Positions 15,959-24,285 of a stretch of 59,347 nucleotides of DNA are shown piece after piece (positions within the stretch are counted from its first letter, which is position 1; each line of letters opens with the position of its first letter). This stretch comes from Pseudomonadota bacterium. Its GTDB lineage: Bacteria; Chloroflexota; UBA6077; JAJPHF01. Below the pieces are notes generated by a model. That model was not told the DNA's origin, searched no databases, and worked only from the letters and a program-made list of their open reading frames with translations. The position numbers were made by a program, and so were the translations under genes. Location: positions 1 to 59,347 of the forward strand of contig JAJPHF010000149.1 in the NCBI GenBank assembly GCA_021325365.1. Reading direction: 5' to 3'.

Positions 15959-16228
15959 TTAGCGGGCGGAGCTGGCCTCGGCGGACGGCGGCGCCTCGAC
16001 CGATGCGCGCGCCCGCGCCCGGCCGGCCAGAAGGCGGTCCGCCTCCGCCTTGCGTCCCAGCATCACACAGTCACAATAGGTGGAGAAGATCGCCTTCGAC
16101 ACCAGCCGCTCGGGATCGAGCACGACGTCCGGCGGCGAGACGAAGCGGTCCTCGAGGTGGCACAGCCGCTCCAGGCGCGCCAGGTAGAAGGGGCCCTGCT
16201 GCTCCCACTGCACGTCGATCCTGTTCAT
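15959..16228 (-). CDS. Conserved hypothetical protein, 89 aa
   Basis: ATG 16228 is selected because GGGGAGGA lies about 11 bases upstream and because the protein looks ordered only from there. Features: an N-terminal aromatic segment (VQWEQQGPFYLARLERL), a middle SPPDVVLDPERL, then a Cys-containing helix (FSTYCDCVMLGRKAEADRLL), and a disordered Ala/Arg/Glu tail. The C-x-C pair could bind metal or be redox active, but no family is recognised. It lies about 210 bases downstream of the LexA-box gene pair, on the same strand. Confidence 0.55.
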   Translation of the reverse strand: MNRIDVQWEQQGPFYLARLERLCHLEDRFVSPPDVVLDPERLVSKAIFSTYCDCVMLGRKAEADRLLAGRARARASVEAPPSAEASSAR

Positions 16229-16436
16229 TGCCCTGCTCGTCCTCCCCAGGGTCGCCGAGCGGCGCTCGGTCACGACCGCCCGGCCCGATCTCGCCGCGAA
16301 TAAGCAGAGAGTGTGCCACGCTTGGCCGAGCGCGCATCCTGCTCTCGCCATTGTAATGGGATCGGGCCGACCGGGCGTAGGGACGGCCTGCCCAATAGCG
16401 GCGGTCGACGATTGGGCGCGACGCCCCAACCGGACC

Positions 16437-16772
16437 CTAGAAGGCGGGCACGCGGGCCATCCACCAGATTGCCGCGACGAGCGCGACGACGGCGGCGAGC
16501 AGGGCCAGGCCGCTGGTCAGCTGCTCCGAGAGCGCCTCGACCGGCGCCGTCGCATGAGCCGGGCAGCGCGCCGCCGCTGGCCGCGAGCGCGGCGCACACC
16601 CGACGATCACGGGCTCGCCCACGAGCGCTTCGGGTCGCGCGCACCGACCGGGGCGGGACGCCCCGGCTGCGCGGCGATGCGCGCCCTCCCGCCAAGCCAT
16701 CTGCGCGGCGGGGCGCCGCCGGTGGGGCAGCTGGGCGCCCGACCGATAGGGCGGGTGGAGTTGGCTAGACAT
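16437..16772 (-). CDS. Putative C-tail-anchored small membrane protein (second gene of LexA-box unit)
   Basis: The 111-codon frame starts at ATG 16772 inside the end of the preceding frame: ATGTCTAG contains both this start and the upstream TAG stop, so translation would be coupled. Residues 1-80 are basic, Pro/Arg-rich and apparently disordered. The last 27 residues contain one strong membrane helix (SGLALLAAVVALVAAIWWMA) and a four-residue tail. Cys residues at several positions have no obvious pattern. No known family. Size and topology resemble SOS-induced division inhibitors by analogy only. The basic first half could also be a chance frame in GC-rich DNA, hence the moderate confidence. 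Confidence 0.45.
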   Translation of the reverse strand: MSSQLHPPYRSGAQLPHRRRPAAQMAWREGAHRRAAGASRPGRCARPEALVGEPVIVGCAPRSRPAAARCPAHATAPVEALSEQLTSGLALLAAVVALVAAIWWMARVPAF

Positions 16773-16956
16773 GGGCCCACCCCGCGACCAGCGCCACTAT
16801 CACCCCGGCCGTGGCGAGGCCGCCCGCCAGCGGCCGACCGCCGCGCCGCGCCGGCCGGGCCTGCGCCCGCGCGTCCCCTCCCGGCCGCGGGCCGTGCGGC
16901 AGCCGCTGCCACACCTGGACCGCTCCGCGCCGCATCCGCCACTGCTGCTCGACCAT
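16765..16956 (-). CDS. Putative C-tail-anchored small membrane protein (first gene of LexA-box unit)
   Basis: 63-codon frame with a good ribosome binding site (GGGAGG, 7 bases before ATG 16956). The N-terminal 40 residues are strongly basic with several Gln/Trp (VEQQWRMRRGAVQVWQRL). The C-terminus is a single hydrophobic helix (GGLATAGVIVALVAGWAHV) ending the protein, which suggests insertion by its tail. Three LexA-like boxes lie between bases 16969 and 17030 directly upstream, so expression is probably DNA-damage inducible. Small membrane proteins under LexA control in other phyla (Caulobacter SidA, Bacillus YneA) block division; this is an analogy of setting and not of sequence. Confidence 0.5.
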   Translation of the reverse strand: MVEQQWRMRRGAVQVWQRLPHGPRPGGDARAQARPARRGGRPLAGGLATAGVIVALVAGWAHV

Positions 16957-16968
16957 CGCGCGCCTCCC

Positions 16969-17030
16969 GAACGTGCGTTCTGAACTGATGTTCTAAGAAT
17001 AGCGCGCGCTGCCAGGCCGCACATATGTTC
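16969..17030 (-). promoter_or_regulatory. Three LexA-like operator boxes over a minus-strand promoter
   Basis: GAACGTGCGTTC at 16969-16980 and GAACTGATGTTC at 16982-16993 are two exact GAAC-N4-GTTC palindromes one base apart. GCACATATGTTC at 17019-17030 matches with one mismatch and has the ATAT centre of the classic Bacillus box. A -10-like TATTCT (minus strand, 16996-17001) lies between the boxes. The first box abuts the Shine-Dalgarno of the gene starting at 16956. Confidence 0.75.
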
Positions 17031-17295
17031 TAGCGTCACGGCCGCGTCACAGGGCGCGACCGGCCGGGCTTGCGACGGGTCGGCCGTTATGGCATCCTGC
17101 CGGACGAGACACCGCCGCGCGAGCAGGCCGCGCCACACCGCGCCGCGCCGTGCTCGTGTGCGTCGTCCACCGCCCGGCCGCACCCCGTCCCGGGGCCCAG
17201 GCCGCGCGCAGCAGTCCCGTCGCGGGGGCGGTGCCGAGCGGCCGGCTCCCGGCCGGCGGCCAGGTGCGATCCCAGGGCGTCCGTAAGGAGAAGAT
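17031..17295. other. Intergenic region, no gene seen
   Basis: GC-rich, Arg-codon-like sequence between the LexA-like boxes and the second FeS-subunit gene. Open frames here merely run in the wrong phase through the hydroxylase genes. No hairpin terminator, promoter with both hexamers, or RNA gene was recognised. It presumably contains the promoter for the locus 2 hydroxylase. Confidence 0.5.
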
Positions 17296-17802
17296 GTGCC
17301 GATGCCGAACGCACACCAGATCACGCTGACCGTGAACGGCGAGTCCGTCACTCGCGAGGTGGAGCCGCGTCAGCTGCTCGTCTACTTCCTGCGCGACCAG
17401 CTCGGGCTGACGGGCACGCACGTGGGCTGCGACACGACTCAGTGCGGCGCCTGCACGATCCACCTGAACGGCAAGGCCGTGAAGTCGTGTACCATCCTGG
17501 CCGTGCAGGCCGACGGCCAGCAGATCACCACGATCGAGGGCATTGCCAAGGGCGACCAGCTCGACCCCGTGCAGGAGGGCTTCCGCGTGAAGCACGGCCT
17601 GCAGTGTGGCTACTGCACGCCCGGCATGATCATGAGCGCCACGGCGCTGCTGGCCGAGAACCCTCACCCGAGCGAGGCGGACATCCGCCACGCCATCGAC
17701 GGCAATCTCTGCCGCTGCACGGGCTATCACGGCATCGTCGAGGCGATCAAGTGGGCGGCCGAGCACCCGGAGGGTGCGCCGCGGGCTGAGGTGGCGTCAT
17801 GA
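17296..17802 (+). CDS. Molybdenum hydroxylase 2Fe-2S subunit (CoxS type), locus 2
   Basis: Electron-transfer subunit with both [2Fe-2S] sites: [21 protein letters not shown] for the ferredoxin-type cluster and CGYCTPG plus CRCTGY for the helical cluster. GTG 17296 is 5 bases after AAGGAG; ATG 17302 is the alternative. Length 168 aa is standard. The stop overlaps the FAD-subunit start (ATGA), so the genes are coupled. It is only distantly similar to the locus 1 subunit, and the gene order differs, which points to separate origins for the two enzymes. Confidence 0.94.
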   Translation: MPMPNAHQITLTVNGESVTREVEPRQLLVYFLRDQLGLTGTHVGCDTTQCGACTIHLNGKAVKSCTILAVQADGQQITTIEGIAKGDQLDPVQEGFRVKHGLQCGYCTPGMIMSATALLAENPHPSEADIRHAIDGNLCRCTGYHGIVEAIKWAAEHPEGAPRAEVAS

Positions 17803-18683
17803 TTCCAGCCGAGTTCGAGTACCACGCCCCGACCAGCGTTCAGGAGGCGATCGGCCTGCTGCAGCAGTACGACGGCGACGCCAAGATCCTCGCCGGCGGC
17901 CATAGCCTGTTGCCGCTGCTGAAGCTGCGCTTCCTCCAGCCCGCGGCGCTCATCGACATCGCGCGCATCCCCAACCTCGACTACATCCGCATGGAAGACG
18001 GCAAGCTCGCCGTGGGCGCGCTCGTCACCTACAACGAACTGGAGCGCAATGAGGCGGTGCAGCGCATCGGCGTGCTGTACGACGTGGTCAAGCAGGTGGG
18101 CGACGTGCAGATCCGCAACCGCGGCACGCTCTGCGGCAGCCTGGCCCACGCCGACCCCGCGGGCGACCCGCCCGCGCTCGCCTACGCGCTCGACGCCGAG
18201 TTCCAGATGCAAGGCCCGAACGGCGCGCGCACCGTGGGCGTGGACGACTGGTTCGTGGACACGCTGCAGAGCGCGCTGGAGCCCGACGAGGTGCTGACCG
18301 AGGTGCGTCTGAACGCGACAACCGAGCGCACGGGCAGCGCCTATCGCACGTTCGAGCAGCCCGCGTCGCACTACGCGCTGGTCGGCGTCGCCGCGCTGCT
18401 GACGCTCGCCGCAGATGGCACGGTGGCGCGCTGCCGCGTGGGCGTGACGGGCGTCGGGCCGGTAGCCTACCGCGCGGCCGACATGGAGGCGGCGCTTCAG
18501 GGCAAGCGGCCGGACGAGGCGGCCATCCGCGACGCCGCCGAGCAGGTGGTGAACGGCGTGGACGTGCTCGCCGACCTGCACGCCTCGGTGCCGTACCGCA
18601 GTCACCTGGCGAAGGTGTACGCCCGCCGCGCGCTCGCGGCCGCGCTCGCCCGCGCCACGGGGCAGCCCGAGCCGGCGGAGTAA
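17799..18683 (+). CDS. FAD-binding subunit of molybdenum hydroxylase (CoxM type), locus 2
   Basis: Binds FAD and passes electrons from the FeS clusters to the final acceptor. It opens with [19 protein letters not shown] and the FAD pyrophosphate loop [13 protein letters not shown] (residues about 32-45). The second motif, [19 protein letters not shown], is near residue 108. The C-terminal CO-dehydrogenase flavoprotein domain begins around [13 protein letters not shown]. At 294 aa it has normal length and no insertion where the locus 1 paralogue has 35 extra residues. ATG 17799 overlaps the FeS-subunit stop. A 226-bp repeat-rich gap separates it from the Mo subunit. Confidence 0.94.
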   Translation: MIPAEFEYHAPTSVQEAIGLLQQYDGDAKILAGGHSLLPLLKLRFLQPAALIDIARIPNLDYIRMEDGKLAVGALVTYNELERNEAVQRIGVLYDVVKQVGDVQIRNRGTLCGSLAHADPAGDPPALAYALDAEFQMQGPNGARTVGVDDWFVDTLQSALEPDEVLTEVRLNATTERTGSAYRTFEQPASHYALVGVAALLTLAADGTVARCRVGVTGVGPVAYRAADMEAALQGKRPDEAAIRDAAEQVVNGVDVLADLHASVPYRSHLAKVYARRALAAALARATGQPEPAE

Positions 18684-18689
18684 GCGAAC

Positions 18690-18895
18690 GTCCGTAGGTC
18701 GGGGCTTGTCCCCGACCGCCGGCGCGGTGAGCGCGCCGGCTCTCGCGCAGCGGCCTGCACGCTGAGCGCACAGCGGGAGGCGCGTGGTACCGGGCGCCCC
18801 TCGGGCCAGGAGCCACCGGGCGCCGGGATTGCGGCCTGCGGGCCGCGGGCGGGCATGAAACCCGCCCCTACAGGCCCCCGCTATAGACCCCGCCA
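18690..18895. repeat. REP-like palindromes inside the locus 2 hydroxylase operon
   Basis: GTCGGGGCTTGTCCCCGAC and CGGCGCGGTGAGCGCGCCGG are compact hairpins. GCGGGCATGAAACCCGCCCC near the end is another palindrome of a kind dispersed in GC-rich genomes. No reading frame is credible here. The hairpins could lower expression of the downstream Mo subunit relative to the small subunits. Confidence 0.6.
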
Positions 18896-18909
18896 GAACT
18901 GGAGGCAAC

Positions 18910-21231
18910 ATGACCGCCGTCGAGCATCCCGCGCCGGCCGGCGAGGTCGGCCGCGCCCGCCTGCGCGTCGAGGACCCGCGGCTGGTCACCGGCCAGGGGC
19001 ATTACGTCGATGACATTCGGCTGCCGGGGCTGCTGCACATGGCCTTCGTGCGCAGCCCCTACGCCCACGCGCGCATCACGGGCGTCGACGCCAGCGCGGC
19101 GCGGGCGCTGCCGGGCGTGCGCGCGGTGCTCGTCGGCGCCGACGTGCCGCCGATCGCGAAGCTGCCCGTGATCCCCATCGCCGCGGACCTGAAGGTGCCG
19201 CCGTTCGAGTCGCTAGCCGTGGACACCGTGCGGGCGGTGGCGATGCCGGTGGCGGTCGTCGTCGCGGACAGCCGTGACGCGGCGACTGACGGCGCGGCGC
19301 TGGTCGACGTGACGTACGCGCCGCTGCCGGCGGTGGCGGACGCCGAGGCGGCGCTCGAGCCCGACGCGCCGCTGGTCTACCCGCAGTTCGGCACGAACCT
19401 GGCCTACACCCTGCGGCGCGGCAGCGGCGACGTGGATGCCGCCTTTGCAAGTGCCCACCGCGCCGTCAAGGTGCGTGTCGCCTTCCCGCGCCTCGCGCCC
19501 GTGCCGATGGAGCCGCGCGGCGTGGTCGCCAGCTACGACCCAGGCACCGACGAGCTGACCGTGTGGGTCACCACGCAGGCGCCCAGCGGCACGCAGAGCC
19601 TGCTCGCGCTGGCGCTCGACATGCCCGAGACGTCGGTCCGCGTGATCGCGCCCGACGTGGGCGGCGGCTTCGGCGCGCGCAACGCCGTTTACCCCGAGTA
19701 CATCGTCGCCGCCTGGGCGGCGCGCTTGCTCGGGCGGCCGGTGCGCTGGGTGGCGACGCGCTCGGAGGACGTCAGCACCACCACCCACGGGCGCGACGAG
19801 GTGGTAACCGTCGAGCTAGCCGCCGACCAGGAGGGCCGCCTGCTGGGCATGCGGGCGCACGTCGTCGGCAACCTGGGCGGCTACATGTACACCAACACGC
19901 AGCTGCCGCCGTCGCGCATCCCGGCGCTGCTCCCCGGCTGCTACCATCTGCCCGCCTACGAGGCCACGCTGAGCGCCGCGTACACCAACACGAACCCGAC
20001 GGCGCCCTATCGCGGCGCGGGCCGGCCCGAGGCCGCCGACACGATCGAGCGCGTCATGGACGTGCTGGCCGGCGCCTTGGACATGGACCCAGCGGAGCTG
20101 CGGCGCCGCAACTTCGTGCGCCCCGACGAGTTCCCCTTCAAGACGATCAGCGGCGTGACCTACGACTCGGGCAACTACGCGGCGGCGCTGGACAGGCTGC
20201 TGGCGCTGGCCGACTACCCCGCGCTCCGCGCCCAGCAGCAGGCCGAGCGCGCCCGTGGCGAGCGCACGCTGCTCGGCATCGGCATCGCCAGCTTCACCGA
20301 GCCAAGCGCCTCGGGCTGGGAGAGCGGGCAGGTACGGATCGAGCCGTCAGGGCGGGTCAGCGCGGCCACTGGCTCGTCGTCGCACGGCCAGGGCCACGAG
20401 ACGAGCTTCGCCCAGATCCTGGCCGACCAGCTCGGCATCCCCTTCGACCAGATCGTCATCCGCCACGGCGACACGGCGAAGACTCCGCCCGGCGTGGGCA
20501 CCTTCGGCAGCCGCAGCACGGTGCTGGGCGGCACGGCGCTCATCCGCGCCAGCGAGCAGGTCGTCGGCAAGGCGCGGCGCATCGCGGCGGGGCTGCTGGA
20601 GGCGAACCCCGACGACGTGCGGCTGGAGGAGGGCCGCTTCCGCGTGGCGGGCCTGCCCGAGAAGGCCGTCAGCTGGGCGCAGGTGGCCGCGGCCGCCTAC
20701 GGGCGCGGACGGCTCCCGCCGGGCGAGACGCTGGGCCTGGAGGCCAGCTACTACTACCAGGCGCCCAGCGACACCTACGGCTTCGGCGCGGCGCTGGCGG
20801 TCGTCCGCATCGACCCGGACACCGGCCACGTGGCCGTCGAGAAGCTGGTGGCCGTGGACGACTGCGGCACGGTCGTCAACCCACTCTTGGTCGAGGGCCA
20901 GGTATGGGGCGGCACGGCGCAGGGGCTCGGCCAGGCGCTGCTAGAGCAAGTGGTCTACGAGCCGGGCGGCGAGCTGGTCACCGGCTCGCTGATGCACTAC
21001 GCGCTGCCCCGGGCCACCGACATGCCGCCTTTGGAGATCGCCGAGATGCACACGCCGTCGCCCTACAACCCGCTCGGCACGAAGGGCGTCGGCGAGTCGG
21101 GCACGATTATCGGCACGGCACCCATCATGAACGCCGTGGCCGACGCCCTCGCCCCGCTCGGCATCACCCACCTCGACATGCCCTACACGGCCGAGCGCGT
21201 CTGGGCGGCAATTCGAAGTGCTGAGTGTTGA
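18910..21231 (+). CDS. Molybdopterin-binding catalytic subunit, xanthine-oxidase family (CoxL form II-like), locus 2
   Basis: Catalytic subunit of a Mo hydroxylase, 773 aa. Starts at ATG 18910 with GGAGG just before it. It has ARLRVEDPRLVTGQGHYVDD near the N-terminus, DVGGGFGARNAVYPE around residue 250, the active loop PYRGAGRPEA, and the catalytic Glu of GVGESGT at about residue 729. The YRGAGR loop is the form II (CoxL-like, not true CO dehydrogenase) type and lacks the Cys that binds Cu in form I. The true substrate is unknown. The last codons (...AEC stop) are part of the heptad repeat that starts the next gene. Confidence 0.93.
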   Translation: MTAVEHPAPAGEVGRARLRVEDPRLVTGQGHYVDDIRLPGLLHMAFVRSPYAHARITGVDASAARALPGVRAVLVGADVPPIAKLPVIPIAADLKVPPFESLAVDTVRAVAMPVAVVVADSRDAATDGAALVDVTYAPLPAVADAEAALEPDAPLVYPQFGTNLAYTLRRGSGDVDAAFASAHRAVKVRVAFPRLAPVPMEPRGVVASYDPGTDELTVWVTTQAPSGTQSLLALALDMPETSVRVIAPDVGGGFGARNAVYPEYIVAAWAARLLGRPVRWVATRSEDVSTTTHGRDEVVTVELAADQEGRLLGMRAHVVGNLGGYMYTNTQLPPSRIPALLPGCYHLPAYEATLSAAYTNTNPTAPYRGAGRPEAADTIERVMDVLAGALDMDPAELRRRNFVRPDEFPFKTISGVTYDSGNYAAALDRLLALADYPALRAQQQAERARGERTLLGIGIASFTEPSASGWESGQVRIEPSGRVSAATGSSSHGQGHETSFAQILADQLGIPFDQIVIRHGDTAKTPPGVGTFGSRSTVLGGTALIRASEQVVGKARRIAAGLLEANPDDVRLEEGRFRVAGLPEKAVSWAQVAAAAYGRGRLPPGETLGLEASYYYQAPSDTYGFGAALAVVRIDPDTGHVAVEKLVAVDDCGTVVNPLLVEGQVWGGTAQGLGQALLEQVVYEPGGELVTGSLMHYALPRATDMPPLEIAEMHTPSPYNPLGTKGVGESGTIIGTAPIMNAVADALAPLGITHLDMPYTAERVWAAIRSAEC

Positions 21232-21290
21232 GTGGCGAGATGGCTTTTGACTCAGCACTCCGCACTCAGCACTCAGCGCTCAGGACTACG
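21216..21290. repeat. Heptad repeat (AGTGCTGAGT / ACTCAGCACT) spanning a gene junction
   Basis: Direct AGTGCTGAGTGTTGAGTG on the left and its inverse (ACTCAGCACTCCGCACTCAG and on) on the right can fold into a stem. The left arm supplies the last codons and stop of the Mo subunit; the right arm supplies the first codons of the MetE-like gene. The same family recurs at 54970-55062. Confidence 0.75.
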
Positions 21291-22292
21291 CTTGTCGGCA
21301 GCTTGCCACGGCCGGAGTGGCTGGCGACGCCAGAGCAAGTGCGGGCGCGCTGGCTGCTCGAAGGGCCGGCGCTGCGGATCGGCCAGGACGACGCCGTGCT
21401 GCTGGCGATCAAGCTCCAGGAGGACGCCGGCCTCGACGTCGTGACGGACGGCGAGCAGCGCCGCCGCCACTACATCGAGAGCTTCTGCGGCGAGCTGGGC
21501 GGCTTCGACTACCGCGACCTCGTGGACATGCCCACCCGGGGCGGGCGCTACGTGCAGAAGGTGCCGAAGATCACGAGGCCCGTCGAGCGCACCCACCCCA
21601 TCCTGCTCGACGGGCTGCGCTTCCTGCGGGCGCACACCACGCGGCCCGTGAAGGTGACGATGCCGGGGCCAATGACCATCGCCGACACGGCGCACGACGC
21701 CTACTACGGCGACGAGCGGGCCTGCGCGGCGGCGCTGGCAGCGGCCATCAACGCCGAGGCGCGCGCGCTGGCGGCCGCGGGCGCCGACGTGGTCCAGATC
21801 GACGAGCCGGCCTTCAACGTGTACCCGGACAAGGCCGAGGCGTGGGGGATCGAGCTGCTCGACCGCTGCCTGGAGGGCGTGACCGCGCGGACGGCCGTAC
21901 ACATCTGCTACGGCTACGGCTCGCCGGCGGTGCTCGCCTGGAAGGCGCAGAACGCGGACTGGAGCCAGTACCGGCGGCTGCTGCCGCTGCTGCGGCAGTC
22001 GCGCGTGCAGCAGCTCTCGTTGGAGTTTGCCGCCTCGGGCGTGGACCCGGCGGTCCTGGCCGAGGCGGGCGACAAGGACATCCTCTACGGCTGCGTCGAC
22101 GTGAGCCCGGCGCCCCCCGACCCGCCGGCGGTGATCGCCGACCGCATCCGCGCGGCGCTGCGCTACGTGCCGCCCGAGCGCCTGTACCCCTGCACCGACT
22201 GCGGCATGGCGCCCATTCCCCGGGCCGCCGCGCGCGCTAAGCTGGAAGCGCTGAGCGCTGCCGCCCGCCACGTGCGCGCGGAGCTGGCGTAG
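21240..22292 (+). CDS. Cobalamin-independent methionine synthase (MetE C-terminal domain) family protein
   Basis: Single-domain protein of about 350 aa related to the catalytic half of MetE, predicted to transfer a methyl group to or from a thiol through a zinc site. Likely zinc ligands are the His and Cys of VHICYGYGS, the Glu of QLSLEF, and the Cys of CTDCGMAP. The conserved domain begins at TTLVGSLPRPEWL; everything before it (about 16 residues) is encoded by the heptad repeat, so the native start is uncertain (GTG 21225, ATG 21240). Stand-alone MetE-C homologues are often not methionine synthases. It follows the Mo subunit directly, so co-transcription is likely. Confidence 0.85.
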   Translation: MAFDSALRTQHSALRTTLVGSLPRPEWLATPEQVRARWLLEGPALRIGQDDAVLLAIKLQEDAGLDVVTDGEQRRRHYIESFCGELGGFDYRDLVDMPTRGGRYVQKVPKITRPVERTHPILLDGLRFLRAHTTRPVKVTMPGPMTIADTAHDAYYGDERACAAALAAAINAEARALAAAGADVVQIDEPAFNVYPDKAEAWGIELLDRCLEGVTARTAVHICYGYGSPAVLAWKAQNADWSQYRRLLPLLRQSRVQQLSLEFAASGVDPAVLAEAGDKDILYGCVDVSPAPPDPPAVIADRIRAALRYVPPERLYPCTDCGMAPIPRAAARAKLEALSAAARHVRAELA

Positions 22293-22591
22293 GCCGCGCT
22301 GTCGACGTCGAGCCCGGCGCGGCACCGCGGCGGAGCAGGCACCGCGGCCGATGCCGGCGGCATGAGAGGGGCCGCGCGGCTCTCGCGCGTCACGGTGACC
22401 CGCGCGCACCGACGGCGCCCGGGACGCGTGCCCAAGCCGCACGTCGACACCGCCGTCACGCTCGTGCGCCACGTCCCGGAGCACCCGCCCTGCGGTCCAA
22501 GGCGGGCGTCGGCGCCGGCGCGCTGCCGAGCCGAGCGCGCGGCGATTGCCCCGGCGCCCGTGCCCGCGGCCGCGACGCCGGCTCGCCCTCG
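22293..22591. other. Intergenic region, nothing recognised
   Basis: GC-rich (about 78%) sequence between the MetE-like gene and the small minus-strand gene. An open frame near 22362-22595 encodes only Arg/Pro/Ala-rich low-complexity residues and lacks a good ribosome binding site. No RNA or terminator signature is clear. Confidence 0.45.
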
Positions 22592-22774
22592 CTAAGCACC
22601 CGCCCCCGCGTTCAGCTTCTGCAGGATGCCCATCATCAGCGCCTCGCGCTCCTTGAGCTGCTCCTTGTACTCGTAGGTCTCGGTCTTGTAGATCTCTTCT
22701 TTCAGGCTACGCAGCGACTCGTCGACCAGCCCGGCAAGCAGCCCCCGCTCGTCGTTGCTAAGCTCCAGGTCCAT
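22592..22774 (-). CDS. Small helical hypothetical protein, 60 aa
   Basis: ATG 22774 has GGAGGGGG just before it. The protein is highly charged and almost certainly all-helical: SNDERGLLAGLVDESLRSLK then EEIYKTETYEYKEQLKEREA, ending with MMGILQKLNAG. The Lys/Glu pattern suggests an amphipathic helical hairpin or short coiled coil. Many soil bacteria have similar 55-65-residue proteins of unknown role. It is transcribed away from the lipoprotein gene at 22959. Confidence 0.7.
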   Translation of the reverse strand: MDLELSNDERGLLAGLVDESLRSLKEEIYKTETYEYKEQLKEREALMMGILQKLNAGAGA

Positions 22775-22922
22775 GAGCCCCCTCCTTCGGCGCGTGATCA
22801 AGTCGGCCCGACGCACGCGGCGCGCTACACCGCGCCGGCCGCTTCCATGCACTTAGTATGCCGCATAGCAATGTATTGGATCGCAGGCTCCCGCGCGACG
22901 TGCGTCGCTCGGGCCGGCTCGC

Positions 22923-22928
22923 TATACT
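22923..22928 (+). promoter_or_regulatory. -10 element TATACT
   Basis: TATACT in a GC-rich setting, 31 bases upstream of the lipoprotein start at 22959. No convincing -35. Confidence 0.4.
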
Positions 22929-22958
22929 GCCGCAATCGCGTCAAGCAGGGGGCCAGCC

Positions 22959-24128
22959 ATGCGCCCGCCTTTCACGACACGCCTCCGCGAACCGCGCCCG
23001 CGGCGGCCGGCCGCCCGGACAGCCGCTCGGCGTAGCTTCACCACGGCCTGCGTCGCGCTCCTGGCGCTGCTCGCGGCGTGCGCGCAGCCGGCCGCCGCCC
23101 CGCGCGCCCCCGACGCTGCCAAGGCACCGAGCGCACCGCCTGCCGGGGCAGCCGCGGCGGGAGCGACGCCGCCGCAAGCGGCAGCCGCGTCGACGCAGCC
23201 AGCCGCGCTGCAGCCGCTCAAGTTCGTCATCTCGACCATCAGCGCGTCGATCGCGCCCACCGTCGTCGCCAAGGAGGCCGGCTTTACCGCGCGCCAGGGG
23301 CTCGACGTGGACCTCGTGATCGCCCGCTCGGGCAGCGAGGCGATGGCAGCGCTGCTGTCGCAGGACGCGCCGCTCGGGTCGATCGGCGGCAACGCGATCA
23401 TCAACGCCAGCGCGAGCGGCGCCGACCTGGTGGCGGTCGCCGTGCAGCAAGTGCGCTTCACCTACCAGGTGATGAGCGACCCGAGCCTGCAGACGTTCGC
23501 CGACTTGCGCGGCAAGCGCCTGGGCGTGGCCGACGTGGGCGGGTCGTCGGACCTGGCGACGCAGTATGCGCTCGACAAGTTCGGGCTGCGCCGCGGCGAG
23601 GACGTGGCGGTCGTGGCGCTGGGCAGCCAGAACGAGCGGCTGGGAGGCCTCCAGGCGGGCGCGGTCGCCGCGGCGATGCTGCAAGCGCCGTTCACCGCGA
23701 GCGCCCGCGAGGCTGGCTACAAGACCCTGTTCAACTTCGCAAACGAAGACTACGAGGCGCCCATCACGACGGTCGTCACCAACCGCGCGTACCTGCGCGA
23801 CCACCCCGACGTCGTCCGGCGCTACGTCACCGCGCTGGTGGACGCCATCCACTATTTCAAGACCGAGCGCGCGGGGACGCTCGCCATCGTCGGCCGCTTC
23901 CTCGGTCTGGACGACCCGGCGGCGCTCGACGAGATCTACAGCGAGTCCGCCGGGCCGGTACTGCTGGAAGCGCCGCTGCCCCGCGCCGCCACCTTCGCCA
24001 GCGCCATTAAGGACATCGCCGCCCACAACGAGAACGTCGCCCGCCTGAACCCGAACGACCTCGTGGACGACCGGTTCGTGCGCGAGCTAATGGACTCGGG
24101 ATACATCGACCGCCTCTACGGACGCTGA
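22959..24128 (+). CDS. ABC-type solute-binding lipoprotein, NMT1/THI5-like (copy 3)
   Basis: 389 aa. The Arg-rich N-region (RLREPRPRRPAARTAARRSF) is long for a lipoprotein signal, followed by hydrophobic ACVALLALLAAC with the lipobox Cys. After an Ala/Pro linker, the fold starts LKFVISTISASIAPTVVAKE. Other typical stretches are DVDLVIARSGSEAM, LRGKRLGVADVGGSSDLAT and the end GYIDRLYGR. The C-terminal pattern VDDRFVRELMDSGYIDRLY closely parallels copy 4 (IDDHFVRTLEQSGYVDTLY), marking these as close paralogues. No ABC transporter membrane or ATPase gene adjoins. Ligand unknown. Confidence 0.85.
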   Translation: MRPPFTTRLREPRPRRPAARTAARRSFTTACVALLALLAACAQPAAAPRAPDAAKAPSAPPAGAAAAGATPPQAAAASTQPAALQPLKFVISTISASIAPTVVAKEAGFTARQGLDVDLVIARSGSEAMAALLSQDAPLGSIGGNAIINASASGADLVAVAVQQVRFTYQVMSDPSLQTFADLRGKRLGVADVGGSSDLATQYALDKFGLRRGEDVAVVALGSQNERLGGLQAGAVAAAMLQAPFTASAREAGYKTLFNFANEDYEAPITTVVTNRAYLRDHPDVVRRYVTALVDAIHYFKTERAGTLAIVGRFLGLDDPAALDEIYSESAGPVLLEAPLPRAATFASAIKDIAAHNENVARLNPNDLVDDRFVRELMDSGYIDRLYGR

Positions 24129-24285
24129 GCGCCAGCGGCGTGCGCGGCCTTCCAGGACGCCCGCCGGATCGTGTGCAAGCCCGTCAGCGATTCGGTATGC
24201 TGGACGAGGGACCGGCGGTGCGGGGGCGGCTCGCCGGGGCCAGTGGCGGATGCCCCGAATCAGGTCGCGAAAGGAGCGCCAGGCC

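Noticed and set aside
17070..17789. Open frame overlapping the second FeS subunit in another phase
   Set aside because: The overlapping frame has full cluster motifs; this one is a low-complexity shadow without a ribosome binding site.
19563..21224. Very long open frame on the plus strand in a second phase through the locus 2 Mo subunit gene
   Set aside because: Arg/Pro/Gly-rich translation with no family motif; the known frame encodes a complete Mo subunit. Long shadow frames are expected at this G+C.
22362..22595. Small plus-strand frame after the MetE-like gene
   Set aside because: Arg/Pro/Ala-rich, no ribosome binding site, no hydrophobic or folded segment.
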